Origin: Rosa chinensis
Lineage: Eukaryota; Streptophyta; Magnoliopsida; Rosales; Rosaceae
Assembly: GCF_002994745.2 (NCBI RefSeq)
Contig: NC_037091.1
Coordinates: 6,348,001 to 6,412,000 of the forward strand
Direction: 5' to 3'
Length of the DNA stretch: 64,000 nt
Shown here: positions 9,932-21,571 of the stretch, in pieces
Numbering within the stretch: position 1 is the first letter of the stretch
How the letters are laid out: the number at the start of each line of letters is the position of its first letter
The notes under the pieces: generated by a model
What the model was told of the DNA's origin: nothing
What the model saw: the letters and a program-made list of their open reading frames with translations, nothing else
The model's database searches: none
Position numbers and translations under genes: made by a program

Positions 9932-10405
9932 TGTAAGATCAAATATGGACATAACACATATCATCATAAAGTAATTGATGATTAGCTTAATATCAATCCT
10001 AGTTTAACATGGATACAAACAGTAAATCAATACTTGTAACTTAATGAAGCAGTGTATCTATTCATTAAGGTAAGTAATCCTATTCTTAGTCTGCAAGAAA
10101 GATTACAATGAAGTGTTACATTAAGAATCTAACTAGGAAACCTAAACCGATATGGATAGCTTTAATGGGAAGCTTCTTGAGGGTTAAGTCTCCTATATAT
10201 ACAGATGAATTGGTCCCTGATTACTACCGACGTTTTGCATATTGTTCTGTCCATTGAGAAGCAAGTTTGTAAGTAACAGAAGGCCATATTCAGTGTTCGT
10301 GTTTGTAGCATAAGATGGAATCCATGCCAGTGATTGCTGAAGGTAAGCCTTAATCCCTTTTATGATTGTGTACATATATTGTGAGCATGTATATGGTTTC
10401 TAACA
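9932..10405 (+). repeat. Copia-1 right (3') LTR
   Basis: 474 bp, TGTAAGATC...TAACA, followed by the target duplication GTATT. Confidence 0.96.
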
Positions 10406-11945
10406 GTATTGGCATTCAACTGTACTTGGCATGGCATTGCAGCAGTTCAAAACCCACAATTATCACTTCTTCAGTAACATGCTTCTTAATGGTGTATAAT
10501 TTCTCTGTTAATCAAACTAAATGATATGCAAGATGACTGAAAATCACAGTAAATGTGTACTTAACATTTCACTACTCAAATGCCAGACTTCTAGTGAAAG
10601 ACCACAACAGAGTTTTGCACAGTGATGGCATGATTTCCAGTATGCTAAGACAATCACAACTTAAGGAGAGAGACAAACTTGTGTAGTTATGCAGTGTGTG
10701 TGCGCAAGCTGTGTTTTCCCAGACCTGAAATCAGAGTGTAGGTTTAATACAAGCAATGGACAATAGTGATACTCAAAGAAATATTTAGGATTATGGACAC
10801 CAGTGCTCACCTAAATTCCCCAAAGGCTTCTGTGATTGCTCGAGTTTCAATCCCACCTGAGATTCATTAACACAGAAATGACAGAATCAAATGAAAATAA
10901 ACTACTGAGTATGATAAAGGTTAGATTGAAAAACTAATAGCAAAAGATTACCGCCTAATAGTTCATCAAGTGCTTGGCTCTCAGTCGTAATGCGAATCAC
11001 AGACTTCCTCTATACACCAAAACAAAAGTCAACTTCTGAGGTTCACATTCATACCCACAGTAACTAACTTTCAAGACTGCATTACTTAAGCCAGCTTAAA
11101 ACCACAAACAACTTCAAACTTACTCTGGTTAGAGCATCACTCCCATTACTATATCCAAAGTTCTGAAAAAGAAAAAACAGTAATGAAAACTGAGAATAAA
11201 CTTATCACTCGAAAAACTTCAGAAAATCCAGATGAAAATTTCAGATTATGGCAAGGTAAAGCACTAACCACTATCTTCTCAGCAGCTTCACAAATCTTAT
11301 CAACTTTGGCCTCAGATAAACCTTTAATTCCCGTCAAGTTCTGCCAAACAACAACCACGTACAGTAAGGAAATCTAACTTGAACATTTACGGTTTTGAAA
11401 AATTAGAGGTGAAATTCGCTATACCTTCTTGGTGTGCATCATCAAACCATTGCAAGTGTAGATCCCTGCCTCCTGAAGCTTCTTAACATCTCCGGCATTG
11501 ATTCCCTGAGCAATCACTGCACTCAAAAACTCATCGCTCCATTACAACTCTGATTTAGTCACTTCCGAAGAAAATTTCGCTTACAATTTTAAGTCTAATC
11601 TGAAAATCGTGACCAAACCACACTCGACTTCTACGAAACCAGAAAAACTAAGCAAATCCATCAGAAATTTGAAAATTGACTGAAAATCCAGTTAGCGAAG
11701 CAGTTTTTTGATCAAGCAAATCAAGCGATCGAGCTTGAGAACATAAATATTAGCATAGATCGATGAAGCAAAGCGAAATGAGAGAAATCGAGAATTGAAG
11801 TATGTGAACGGAAATTGGAAATTGAATAGGAGCGAAGGTCATGAAGCTTACGCTTATCGATCACTTCGAAGAGGTCGTCTTCGTCGTCGATGTCTTGGCG
11901 TTTAACGAGCTGTAGCTGGCTTTGATCTTCGGCTCTGAAGACCAT

Positions 11946-12872
11946 CGCAGAGAAACGAAAGGTTATTTCAAAGTGAAAAATAAGGCTATACGATCCGGAT
12001 TAAAGCAAACAGAGAGAGGAGTTAGCAAATCTGTGACTTACTTCATCTTCGCTCTCGGTTAGCAAATCTGTGACAAGACGAAATGCAGAAGCTCGGTGGC
12101 TCCGGGAGAATGGAAATCGTCGACAGAGACCAGAGAGGGGAGAGAGAGAGAGAGAGAGATCTGAGTATTTGAAATTTGAAATTTGAAGGGGCTTAATATA
12201 TAGAGCGGGACTGGAGAGCAAACTTACGCGGTTCGTCTTGTCTTTTGTGCCATGACGCGTAATTAGTTGAGTGGCTGCAGCCCAACCCAAAACAGCTAGA
12301 AATAAATTAGTAGGTGATGAATCGATAATTCTTCGGTGTTGCGCGGTTGGGTGAAGATCTCCATTTTGATCTCGGCAACCCAAGTTCGAAACGTGGTACT
12401 TTTTCGTTGTACTTACATTATTGGTTTTTTTCCTTCTTTTTTCTTTTCGGTTTTACTTCCTTTTATGGGTTTTTATTTTTTTTTTCTGTTTTCTTTCTGT
12501 ATTACTTCATATTTTGTTTAACTATTTTATTTTCTATTTAGATATAACTCAAACCCATACAACAAGTTTTATATTTTTTTTCCCAAATATTATCTCTCCC
12601 AATACAAAAAGAGATGCAACAAAATTAGCTCTGGTTTCACAACACTTCTTACTATTGTCAACCTCTTTTTCTCTTCCTAGTCAATAAGAAAAAGATTGGC
12701 GTTAGTTTTGACAAAGTTTTTCTCTCTATTTTTTTTATTGAATAACAAAATGTTTATGATATAATATTTTTTTTTCAAGTAATTTGGTTTTTTTTTTTTT
12801 TTGGTTGGGTTCTTTCTTATCTTTGACCTCTCAATGAAGTATATGGTTATATACTTTAGTTAAATGTTTTTG
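11946..12872 (-). promoter_or_regulatory. Upstream region of DMC1
   Basis: Region 5' of the DMC1 start on the minus strand. It has a GA/CT microsatellite at about 12135-12160 and a TATATA near 12197 that could be a TATA box for transcription toward DMC1. Further out it is T-rich low-complexity sequence (12420-12800). No gene is seen. Confidence 0.35.
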
Positions 12873-12887
12873 AGTTGGTAACTCAGT

Positions 12888-14031
12888 CCTTGCAAAACCA
12901 CACATAAGAGTAGCCAAATACCTAGAATTTTTAGACAATGCAAACCCTATTTTACCTAATGGCGATTGCCACGCTCACCCTATCGCTGTCTCCTCATGGC
13001 AGCGACATCTATGGTGGTTTCGGCCAGCCTCCAAGCCCAAAACTTTTGGGTCCGATCCTCTTTCTCCCATCAACTGTCTTCGATTTGTCAAGACGTGTAT
13101 TGTCTTCTTGGGATGGCAGCATACAGTCGTGGTAGTGGCCGGATCGGTGGAGGCTCCACTTTCAGATCCCTATTCTTGATAATGATGGCGGTGGTCTGTA
13201 CTATGGAGGCGCAGTTTTTACAGTCGGGTTGACTTCGTCTGGAAGCATAACTGCATGTAGGTGTAGTCCAGAAGTTGCGGATCATCACCATGCTTCATCG
13301 ACGTCGGACTGGTCTTGGCCGGAACCTCCAGTGCTGCCGGAGTTTATGGCGTAGCGTAGTTGAACATTTGGTGTCCAGATCAATGCGAATGGGTTGATTT
13401 TGGCCTCCAATCCAAACCCAGCTTGCAATGACTTCAACGAAGGACGTGGCATCGGACATGACCCTCGACGGTGGTCACTTGGTTGGCTTCGAATTTTGGC
13501 ACGAAGATGCTGGCTTGAGCTATATCGGCGGTGGTGTTACTGTCGCTGGTTCAGAGCTGTTGGGCTTGGGCCAATCTCTATAGCTTTGGCCTACTTGCTG
13601 CTGTGGGCCAGAGAATAAAGATGAAAGAGGAGATGGACTTGGGCCCTTCATTATTGAGGCATCCAAGGTAATGCGGGTCGTCTGGAGTTTGGACAGCTGT
13701 GGGGCCCACTACATTCTGCTATTGAGCCAATTCTCTATATGGACCGGGCAACACTTGTGCTCGGCAAAATATCCAAGCTCTAGTTTGCAGGGCACATGAA
13801 AAATATAGATAGGTGTGGTAGGGGCTTATTTACTATGTCTTACTATTCTCCATAGTTTATAGGCTAACTTTTAAATAAGTGAGCGGTTAGTTCAAATATA
13901 AGTGGTCTGTTTCTATGTATCATAGTAGTTCTCTTACTACAACTTCTTGATTTGTCTAGTCGAAGGCAGTAAAAGGATATGTAATGGTCATCTTGGCATG
14001 CGTTAATGAAATCCACATTTCTTTTAAAAAA
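12888..14031 (+). mobile_element. Non-LTR retroelement copy with 15-bp target duplication
   Basis: AGTTGGTAACTCAGT occurs at 12873..12887 and again at 14032..14046, directly after an A-tract. The 1.14-kb insert is GC-richer than its surroundings and ends TTAATGAAATCC...TTTTAAAAAAA, like plant LINE 3' tails. It has only short ORFs and no recognised domain, so it is a 5'-truncated or non-coding retrocopy. Confidence 0.8.
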
Positions 14032-14399
14032 AGTTGGTAACTCAGTTTCTCGCCGTTGTGCTAAATTATCAATTTTACTTTAATAAGAGAGAAAAAATTT
14101 CAAGCCACCCCATTTTTTAATTGCGGATCCGTCACTTTACTTGCTCTCTACCACTTGAGCTGTGCGAAAGTAGGTCAATCTTTATACTACAAGTTGTCTT
14201 CTCTTATATGTTGGGAAATACTCTCCACCACTTGAGTTATAGCCAATGGCTCCCGCACGTTATACAAGGGCAACAAACCATCTCACGTATGTAATATTAG
14301 TTTGAGTTCAAGTTGATATAATACGTGCATTGGCGATCTTTGTGAATAGAATTTGTTTAAGCAAAGAACCTCGATTTTTGTGAAGCAGCCTCTGGTCAA

Positions 14400-15014
14400 A
14401 TGGTCTTGCCTTCCCAGTGGGAGGCTCAAGTTCAACGTGGATGGTGCTTTCCACCCTAGAAATGGACAAGGGGATGCATGAGTTTTAGCTAGGGATGAAT
14501 GGGGACATTGTGTTGCTAGGCTTTCAAGACACATTCCCTTTTCATGGTCAGCTCTGCATGTGGAGGCGGAGGCAATGTGTGCAGGGTTACTTATAGCCAG
14601 ACATCAGTAATGGAGTGAGGTTGAGTTTGAAAGTGATAGTGCTATAGTACTGCATGCCTTAGCAAAAGAAGATGAAGATTTGTTTGAGGTTGGTGCTATT
14701 TTAAGTGATTATAAGTCTTATTTACAAGCTTTTACTTTTCTTTCACTTAGACATGTTTTTCATGAAACAAATGGTGTAGCAGATAAGCTTGCACATCTTG
14801 CTAGTACATCCTTGTTGGATGAGTTTTGGATAGATGAAATTCTTGATATTATTCAGGATGTTCTTATTGAGCATGAGTGTAATTTATCACGAAGTTTAGG
14901 CTTGATATCCCCCTCGTTGTTAGTACTCTTCAAATATTAATAATAACAATTCAAGGAGGAGTACTCTAACTCCAACCTAATGGGTACCGCCATGCCTGAT
15001 TAAAAAAAAAAAAG
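14400..15014 (+). mobile_element. LINE 3' fragment with RNase H-like domain
   Basis: Conceptual translation gives a plant RNase H (RVT_3-like) domain: LKFNVDGAFHPRNGQG near 14430, HVEAEAMCAGLLIA, EFESDSAIVLHAL, then HVFHETNGVADKLAHLAS near 14755. At least two in-frame stops occur (near 14480 and 14610). It ends in a 13-base A run at 15002-15014. This is the end of a dead L1-type element; the 5' limit is uncertain and no target duplication was found. Confidence 0.75.
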
Positions 15015-16637
15015 GATCCTCATGTGAAATTATCAGGTGCATTCTAGTAAACAAGGACAAGTTTCCTTTACCCTTAAGTGGGAAAGTAAATGTCATAAGT
15101 CATCTCTTAGAGTGATTTACACCTGTTGCATGATTGCACGAGCGGGATTGCTTAGTATTCTAATTCCTGAGCTTTACGCCAATTACAGTGAGTTAGTGAC
15201 TCTTGAGCTGGCTCTATCTCTCTCTAATAGAGTTGGTGTGACCCTTGAACAGGCACATTAATACTGAAATTGAGAATATATGATCTTTGAGCCTTGAACT
15301 GTCTTGGATACAACTACCGCCAAAGTAGAAAATTTGCATTTACATTAGATTAGCTTCCGACACATAAGATTTGGGTGAAGGAACCTCCCTAGCACCCGAC
15401 ACTAACTTTTATATTGTTTATACTTTCCTTAGTTTCTATGCATTTTTATTAATCGCCTTGCATTTCATTAATTTTTATTAATCTAAGATTAACTCCCAAA
15501 ATGTGAACTCTTCGACTCATTGTAATTAACCACAACTAGACTCTTAGTTTTGATTAGGCTTTGGTGAAAACCAAAGGCGAGCATTGCTGAGCCTTGGTGC
15601 CTTAGAGTTGTATTTTATTTAATATTCTTTCTCTTTTGTTTGCTTTGTGAATCTAACTCCAACTATCTAAGGATGATGGGTTAGCCACGAATCTCCGTGA
15701 TACGATAAATCCGGGCATAATATTTCCTTATCTTGACAATGATATGTATGCTTGCGTAAATGTGTATCAAGTCAAACTACAAGATAGCATAACATAAAAG
15801 CAATTTTGAAAACTAGAGCTAATTAAATCAATATGTATGAATTAGAGATTAGAGAAAGAAAACATGTTTCACCTGAGCAATGGAGATGATAAAGAAACAT
15901 GAAGGCTTGAAATTATAAGAGCTTAGAACACTTATCAGATTTTTTTTTTTTTTTAACACTATATATAGGTATTTATAATTCTTCAAAATTATGGGTTGGG
16001 CTATAGCCCAGGGAGCCTACTGAGTAGATACGCCCATGGTTACCATTGCGTGACATATCTTTTTCAAAGAAACATTTGGTAGAGAGCACAGCTGACATAT
16101 GAAATTTCATCATTTCTCTCCCTAAACTAATAAATTATTCATTTATTGATAATATAATAACCCCTCAAAAATAATAATTTTCTGCAATCCAAACATTATT
16201 TATTTATAGGGGTTTTACTGTATGTATATGTATATGTGTCTGCACACACAATATAATCATTTGATCAAAGAATTGTACCACAACTAAGTGCATTGATAGT
16301 CAAAGTTTCATGTATTTACTTAGATAGTTTCATGTATGGTGCCACCCATTTGAGCTTTAATTTCCTTCATTATAATTAAAGTTGTATACAAAAGGGTAGA
16401 GAGACGATTATGCTGGAATTTTTTTTTTCTTCTCTTTTTCCTATAGGTGTAAAATATAGATTAGAATTTTACAAAAATTAGAGGAGGTCTAAAGACTAAA
16501 TAAAGAGGTATGAATAGAAGCACTCATTGTAGATACAATTGTAATTTTTTTTTTTTGAGAAAATTAGATATAAACTTAATATCCTAACAAGGTATTGGGA
16601 AAAACCCATACATATTTTCTTATCAATCTACACCAAT
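15015..16637. other. Intergenic, no gene recognised
   Basis: AT-rich DNA with short ORFs only. A 74-codon ORF at 15037 and a block near 15540-15600 (GGTGAAAACCAAAGGCGAGC) resemble decayed repeat sequence, but no family could be named. Confidence 0.4.
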
Positions 16638-16829
16638 CCATGTACGCAAACCTTCCTTGTAGAGTGTTGATGTATAATTAATATTTTTTCATGTTGTCCT
16701 ATATGCTTGATTTCCCTTGAGGTTACTCGAAGGGTAGTTCCATGTAGGCAAAACCTTCCTTGTTGAGTGTTGATATATAATTAATATTTTTTCATGTTGT
16801 CCTATATGCATGATTTACCCTTAGGGTAG
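16638..16829. repeat. Direct tandem duplication, period about 102 bp
   Basis: Two copies starting CCATGTA.GCAAA.CCTTCC (16638 and 16740), each containing TTAATATTTTTTCATGTTG and a short AGGGTAG end. Confidence 0.85.
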
Positions 16830-16851
16830 TGAAAAAATGAAATGATAACTT

Positions 16852-17718
16852 AAATGACATAGGTATGAGGTATCTAAAACTAAATACATTTTGACAAGGT
16901 ATTGAAAAAAACACATATTAGAAAACAACTCACCTAATAGCCATGACATTAGATAACATACCTCTAGAACAGGTAACCAATAAATGACATAAGTATGAGG
17001 TATCTAAAACTATATCCTTTTGACAAGGTATTGAAAAAAAAAAAAATCATAGCATAAAACAACTTACCTCATAGCCATGACATTAGATAACATACCTCTA
17101 GAATAGATAACCAATAAATGACTCAGGTATGAGTAGTCAATGGGTCGTGTCGGGTTGGATTCGTGTTGGGTCAAGGTATTTATCGTGTCACAAAAGACAA
17201 ACCCAAACCCAACCTATTTATTAAACGGGTTACCGATTTCCAACCTGCTTAACCCGTTTAATAAATAGGTCATGTCATGTTAGACAAAATGACCCATTTA
17301 AGGGTTAACAATGCAACCCATTTAACTAAAAAAATGCATAAATTGATTAAATTTGCTAAAAACTTCACAAGACGAAGAATATAAATAATTAAATCCAATA
17401 ATTATAAAGAAAAATATTTCAAATTGTCTAATCCTATGATCAAATACTCCTGACATCTAAAATTTCAAGAAGAAGTATAGCATATTCAGGTTATACGGGT
17501 TCACTTCGTGTTAGCGGGTTGACACGTGGCCGACCCATTTATTAAATGGGTCATGGTGGGTTGACCCATGGTTGACCTGTTTTTAATCGTGCGGGTTTCG
17601 AGTCGTGTTATCGGGTTATGTCGGAATTGACAGCCCTAGGTATGAGGCATCTACCTTTTGACAAGGTATTGAAAAAAACTCATGGCATAAAACAACTTAC
17701 CTTATAGCCATGAACATC
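16852..17718. repeat. Three tandem units of about 130 bp, the third split by a transposon
   Basis: Units start AAATGACATAGGTATGAG at 16852, 16982 and 17116, and share TTTTGACAAGGTATTGAAAA and CATAGCCATGACATTAGA. The third copy is interrupted after GGTATGAG by the 505-bp element at 17134..17638 and resumes with the duplicated GGTATGAG. Confidence 0.88.
17134..17638. mobile_element. hAT-like non-autonomous element, 8-bp target duplication
   Basis: Flanked by GGTATGAG at 17126..17133 and 17639..17646. Ends are TAGTCAATGGG and (reverse complement) TAGGGCTGTCAATTCC, so the terminal repeat is imperfect, with about five bases missing on the left. The interior is made of many GGGTCG/CGGGTT motifs in both orientations and is foldback-like. 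It has no ORF. Confidence 0.82.
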
Positions 17719-18280
17719 GCTAAATGTCATGTATTTGGAATGAGTGATTCTAGTTGGACCTCCAAATTTGATATTTGGACCTCCATCTTTTTTTAATTGT
17801 TAATAGACTCTGTCAACTCATATGAAAAGACAAATAAGTATAAAGAGAGACATTTTCAAAACAAAAAGAAAAAAGAGAGACAAATACACACACACACATA
17901 AATAAAGCAAATACTCTTCTTACCTCCCTCATTAATATAACATTCAATTAGATTTTTCTTTCCTTCAAAATTTCTTTATATTACCTATATAATATTATAA
18001 TTTATATAAAAAAATAAGTAAAAATAATTAATTTCTATATATGACCCGATCACTTAATATAAAAGTAAATTTAAAACAATCTGATTTGAAATTTTCTTAA
18101 ACTAAATTCATTGAATATTTTGGTGTAGTTATTACTAACTAAGATCCAAGATCAACTCCTTTTAATTAGATTTAATCGATATATATATTATTTAGTTGAG
18201 AACCAAAGTCTTTTTTAGAACCATCCATATTGCAAAACTAACAAAAAAAAGCTGTGATCTGGATTAACAAAAGAAAAAAC

Positions 18281-18493
18281 TATTAAAGGAAAAACACATT
18301 ATGTGCCTTCGTCAAAGTGAGTGACGGAGAGGGAATCAAGTAATTAGCAATCACCATCAATCAGCATGGATCAAAGACCAATCAGTAGTTAATGTCATCA
18401 TTGTAATTGATATTTCCGTTGTAATTCTCTCCCTATATAAAGGGGCTATGAAATGAAATGAGTGTAAATTTCAATTGTCATTTTACTTTTACA
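18281..18493 (+). repeat. Copia-2 left LTR
   Basis: About 213 bp, starts TATTAAAGG (the canonical TG is mutated to TA) and ends TTTTACTTTTACA. It contains CTATATAAAGG near 18432, a good TATA box. It is followed by GTTATCAGCACG, the likely primer-binding region. Confidence 0.9.
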
Positions 18494-19093
18494 CGTTATC
18501 AGCACGCTCAGAGCAAATAACCAAGAGAAAAAAAATTAGTTTCGAAAGAAAAAACCCAAACCCTAGAAGAAAAAAAAACTTTTCTTTTGCCGCCACCAAC
18601 AAAAAAAAAAAAAAAAACTTCTTCTCTCCCCGGCCGCGCATCAGCTCACCCTCCTCCTTGCCAACCCCGCCTGCGCAGTCTCTAGCCCAGCACCTACAAC
18701 AAAGCGGCTCCTCACACACAACCCAGCCCCGGCCAGCACGCTGCCAGCCTCCGAGCGGCTCCTTGCACATAGCCCAGCCTCCGCGCTCGCACACCACCGC
18801 CCTCCCTTGCTAGCACAGCAGGCCACCACTCGCCTGCGCCGCCCCTCGCAGGCCCAGCCTAACCCAACCCCGCAACCACTTGATTCCAGCCCACCAGGCC
18901 GCGCACTGCAGACCTCCGCTCCCGCTGCCAGCCATCTGCACCCATCTGCAAACCAGTAGCAGACGCGAAGAAGACGAGAAAAAAGAAAAGAAAGAAAGAA
19001 AAGAAAAAGAGAAGGGACCCGGCCCACAAAAAAAAATAACAAATAAAAATATTTAAAAAAAAGGCCCAAAGAACAGAAGGCCCAGAGAGAAAC
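18494..19093 (+). other. Copia-2 leader with a GC-rich pyrimidine island
   Basis: After poly-A-rich stretches, 18625-18960 is strongly C-rich (CCGGCCGCGCATCAGC and repeated CAGCCC/CCTCGC), unlike the AT-rich element around it. An ORF runs through part of it (18475..18813) but has only low-complexity Pro/Ser/His sequence. The Gypsy is inserted at its right end. Confidence 0.7.
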
Positions 19094-19610
19094 TGTTAAT
19101 GTCTAAAAGTTCGGCGGTAGCTGAACCTTCGTTAACGCTGATCCGACGGGCTGGTCGGTACCTGCGATATTCTCAAAGCTTTTGCTATCTGTCAAATAAA
19201 ATACACTAGGACGTCAGAGGGAGACCGCGTTGGGCGGTCTTCAACTCTCCGATGCCTAAGTTAGTCCATGTATTTATGTTGACAGAGTAACAATAGGTAA
19301 ATATTGAATGCTTAATTAATGAGGAGAGAGGAGAGAACCTTTTATGGGTGAGGAAGAGGTTGACCTTCTCTTTGTTTTCGATGTGGGACTGATATGCTTC
19401 AGTTCCCCTTTTCAGAAGCCTCTGATGCCATCTTGGCGCGGCGCGTGGCGGCGCGTCGGCGGCGATCTGGAGGTGGTCCGACGTTGAGGCTGTAGCCCGT
19501 CTGGCAGTGTGTCTGCATGTCATTCCTTTGGTTGGAATTAGTACCTTTGGCGGTACAATGAGCGTGGCCCATTATAGCTAATTATGCTTGCAAATGTACA
19601 TGTATGTACA
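19094..19610 (-). repeat. Gypsy 3' LTR (left copy)
   Basis: 517 bp, next to a purine tract on the minus strand (GGGGACTTGGGGGACT, about 19611-19627). Differs from the right copy at about five bases. Confidence 0.95.
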
Positions 19611-20215
19611 AGTCCCCCAAGTCCCCAGTCAAGGAGGGCAATCTTGGTTGGGGAGTTGTTCGGCGGTTCGAAGCGTTTTCTTCCGCTAGACTTTGCAAGA
19701 GCATAATTAGCGTCAGTGCGTTGTCAACCGTTGGTTTTACTAAGCAAACGCTTTATACCCTTTCGGGTGGGCCCCTGCTGGGCCCCCCAGGGAGTCCCCC
19801 ACTCCCCGACGAAGATAGACCTCCGGATGGTCGGCAAATTGTTTGTTGAGGGGGAGCTGCACGGAGCAGAGGGTGTTGGGTAGCGAGCCCAATGTTTAGC
19901 ACCCAAATGACGGGGGTCAACGTGCCTGATCAAGGCTGTCATACACTGTTGACTAGTTCCCGTGTCCCGTAGGAATAATCTGACGGTAACGCCGTGTGGC
20001 GGTCGTTGTCAGAGTGAGGCGTGGCCTCGGGATTCGCCTTTTGGCGGGTATCCCCCCGCTAAATGTAGCAGGAAGCAGCGTCCGGTAGACGTGCCTGGTG
20101 ATATTTTGTTTGAACGATGTTGCGTTGAACAAAGCACGCAGTTTGCAAGTTGAAAGGGGGTTTCCGCCAGAGATGTATAGCCGAAGACACCCTGCTTGCA
20201 GGATGGCTAGGGAGA

Positions 20216-20973
20216 AGTTCTGCTGGCGGGGTTTCGCTCAGCGGAGACTTCGTCAGTTGGACGATGACAAGGCTGGCGGGGTTTCGCTCAGCGGAGACTT
20301 CTTTAGTTGGAGGGTGACAAGGGAGAAGTTCCGCTGGCGGGGCTTCGCTCAGCGGAGACTTCGTCACTTGGAGGGTGACAAGGGAGAAGTTCCGCTGGCG
20401 GGGCTTCGCTCAGCGGAGACTTCGTCACTTGGAGGGTGACAAGGGAGAAGTTCCGCTGGCGGGGCTTCGCTTAGCGGAGACTTCGTCACTTGGAAGATGA
20501 CAAGGGAGAAGTTCCGCTGGCGGGGCTTCGCTCAGCGGAGACTTCTTCACTTGGAGGATGACAAGGGAGAAGTTCCGCTGGGGGGGCTTCGCTCAGCGGA
20601 GACTTCGTCACTTGGAGGATGACAAGGGAGAAGTTCCGCTGGCGGGGCTTCGCTCAGCGGAGACTTCGTCACTTGGAGGATGACAAGGGAGAAGTTCCGC
20701 TGAGGGGGCTTCGCTCAGCGGAGACTTCATCACTTGGAGGATGACAAGGGAGAAGTTCCGCTAGCGGGGTTTCGCTCAGAGGAGACTTCGTCACTTGGAG
20801 GATGACAAGGGAGAAGTTCCGCTGGCGGGGTTTCGCTCAGCGGAGACTTCGTCACTTGGAGGATGACAAGGGAGAAGTTCCGCTGGCGGGGTTTCGCTCA
20901 GCGGAGACTTCGTCACTTGGAGGATGACAAGGGAGAAGTTCCGCTGGCGGGGTTTCACTCAGCGGAGACTTCG
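20216..20973. repeat. 61-bp tandem array inside the Gypsy 3' region
   Basis: About 12-13 units with core CGGAGACTTCGTCACTTGGA and GGAGAAGTTCCGCTGGCGGG. The motif shifts by exactly one base per 60-base line, giving period 61. The second unit is shortened by 6 bp. Units differ by few substitutions, so the array expanded recently. Confidence 0.95.
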
Positions 20974-21240
20974 GACGGTTGGTGAAGTCATCCCAGTGGT
21001 TACTTCCACCAGACGCTTCGTCTGGTGGTGGCTGACACGTGTCCAACCCATAGGGGGTTAGCGTGCGGAGGCTTGTCCCCTAAGCCTGGCCGTCTTCTCG
21101 CCATAAATGATAGTAATTATGGATTTCGCAACCGAAGCGACGCCTCGGTTAGTCCGGGTAGTAAGTGGAGGTCTGTGACACGTGTATGGCTGTCGTGTGA
21201 TGTCGTTTTTTAGCAGACGGCGGAGAACGCGCTGATGTTG

Positions 21241-21250
21241 ACATAAAAGG
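21241..21250 (+). promoter_or_regulatory. TATA-like box for the antisense gene of the Gypsy
   Basis: ACATAAAAGG followed by a G run. It lies about 530 bp before the ATG at 21777 and in the orientation of the antisense gene. Tentative, on position and sequence only. Confidence 0.35.
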
Positions 21251-21571
21251 GGGGGGGGGAAACCCAGCGAGATTTGACACTTTGGTAAAAGCTTCAAACT
21301 CACAGTCGTGTTCTTCTCACTCTGCTTGTCCGAGACTGAAGAAAGAGGTTGCCGGAGCTTAGAGATACCGTTCCCGGAGAAACGACGATAGCACCCCCCT
21401 AAGATTACTGTGCACCATCGTATCGTAGGCTTCACTACCGAGGTTGGTATCTGGATTTCCTTTTTCCTGTTTCATTGGATCTGCTATTTTCTGGGTTTTG
21501 TTGTTTTTGTCTTTCTGGGATGATTCCTGTTTTTCTTTGGCGTGTTCTGAGGTGTAAAATGAGATTTTGGG

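Larger units (their letters stand above)
3717..10405 (+). mobile_element. Copia LTR retrotransposon (Copia-1), young, integrase-deleted
   Basis: Complete element with two 474-bp LTRs (TGTA...AACA), GTATT target duplications at 3712..3716 and 10406..10410, a tRNA-iMet primer site after the left LTR and a purine tract before the right one. Gene order gag-protease-(integrase remnant)-RT-RNase H is the Copia order. Only three LTR mismatches were found by eye (AAT/AAC, GCC/GTC, TTGG/TTTG), so insertion is recent. It lacks most of the integrase core and has a stop in RNase H, so it should depend on helper enzymes for movement. Confidence 0.96.
3518..11945 (-). pseudogene. DMC1: DMC1 meiotic recombinase, 5' half only, with a Copia in intron 7
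   Basis: Exons read on the minus strand: 11852..11945 (ATG at 11943..11945), 11425..11516, 11269..11340, 11124..11162, 10952..11009, 10811..10856, 10679..10724, and 3518..3559. All junctions are GT-AG and phases agree. The product is clearly DMC1, the meiosis-specific RecA/RAD51-family strand exchange protein: [20 protein letters not shown] (HhH region), ALDELLGGGIETRAITEAFG, Walker A end SGKTQLAHT, then LPTNMHGGNGKVAY. After KVAY, where Walker-domain sequence should continue, the sequence becomes unrelated (NKEFDSHKC) and stops. The ATPase core after Walker A, including Walker B and the DNA-binding loops, is absent. In exon 7 a conserved Leu is His (AHTHC). Intron 7 holds a 6.7-kb Copia in the opposite orientation. 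It is likely a partial duplicate or broken gene; a functional copy should exist elsewhere. Confidence 0.9.

Noticed and set aside
18489..19069. Long minus-strand ORFs in the C-rich Copia-2 leader
   Set aside because: Low-complexity Gly/Arg/Cys composition caused by base bias; no domain and no conserved start.
20216..20973. Coding ORFs running through the 61-bp array (such as 20098..20439)
   Set aside because: They arise from the repeat; frames change with each 61-bp unit and stops occur on all frames within three units.
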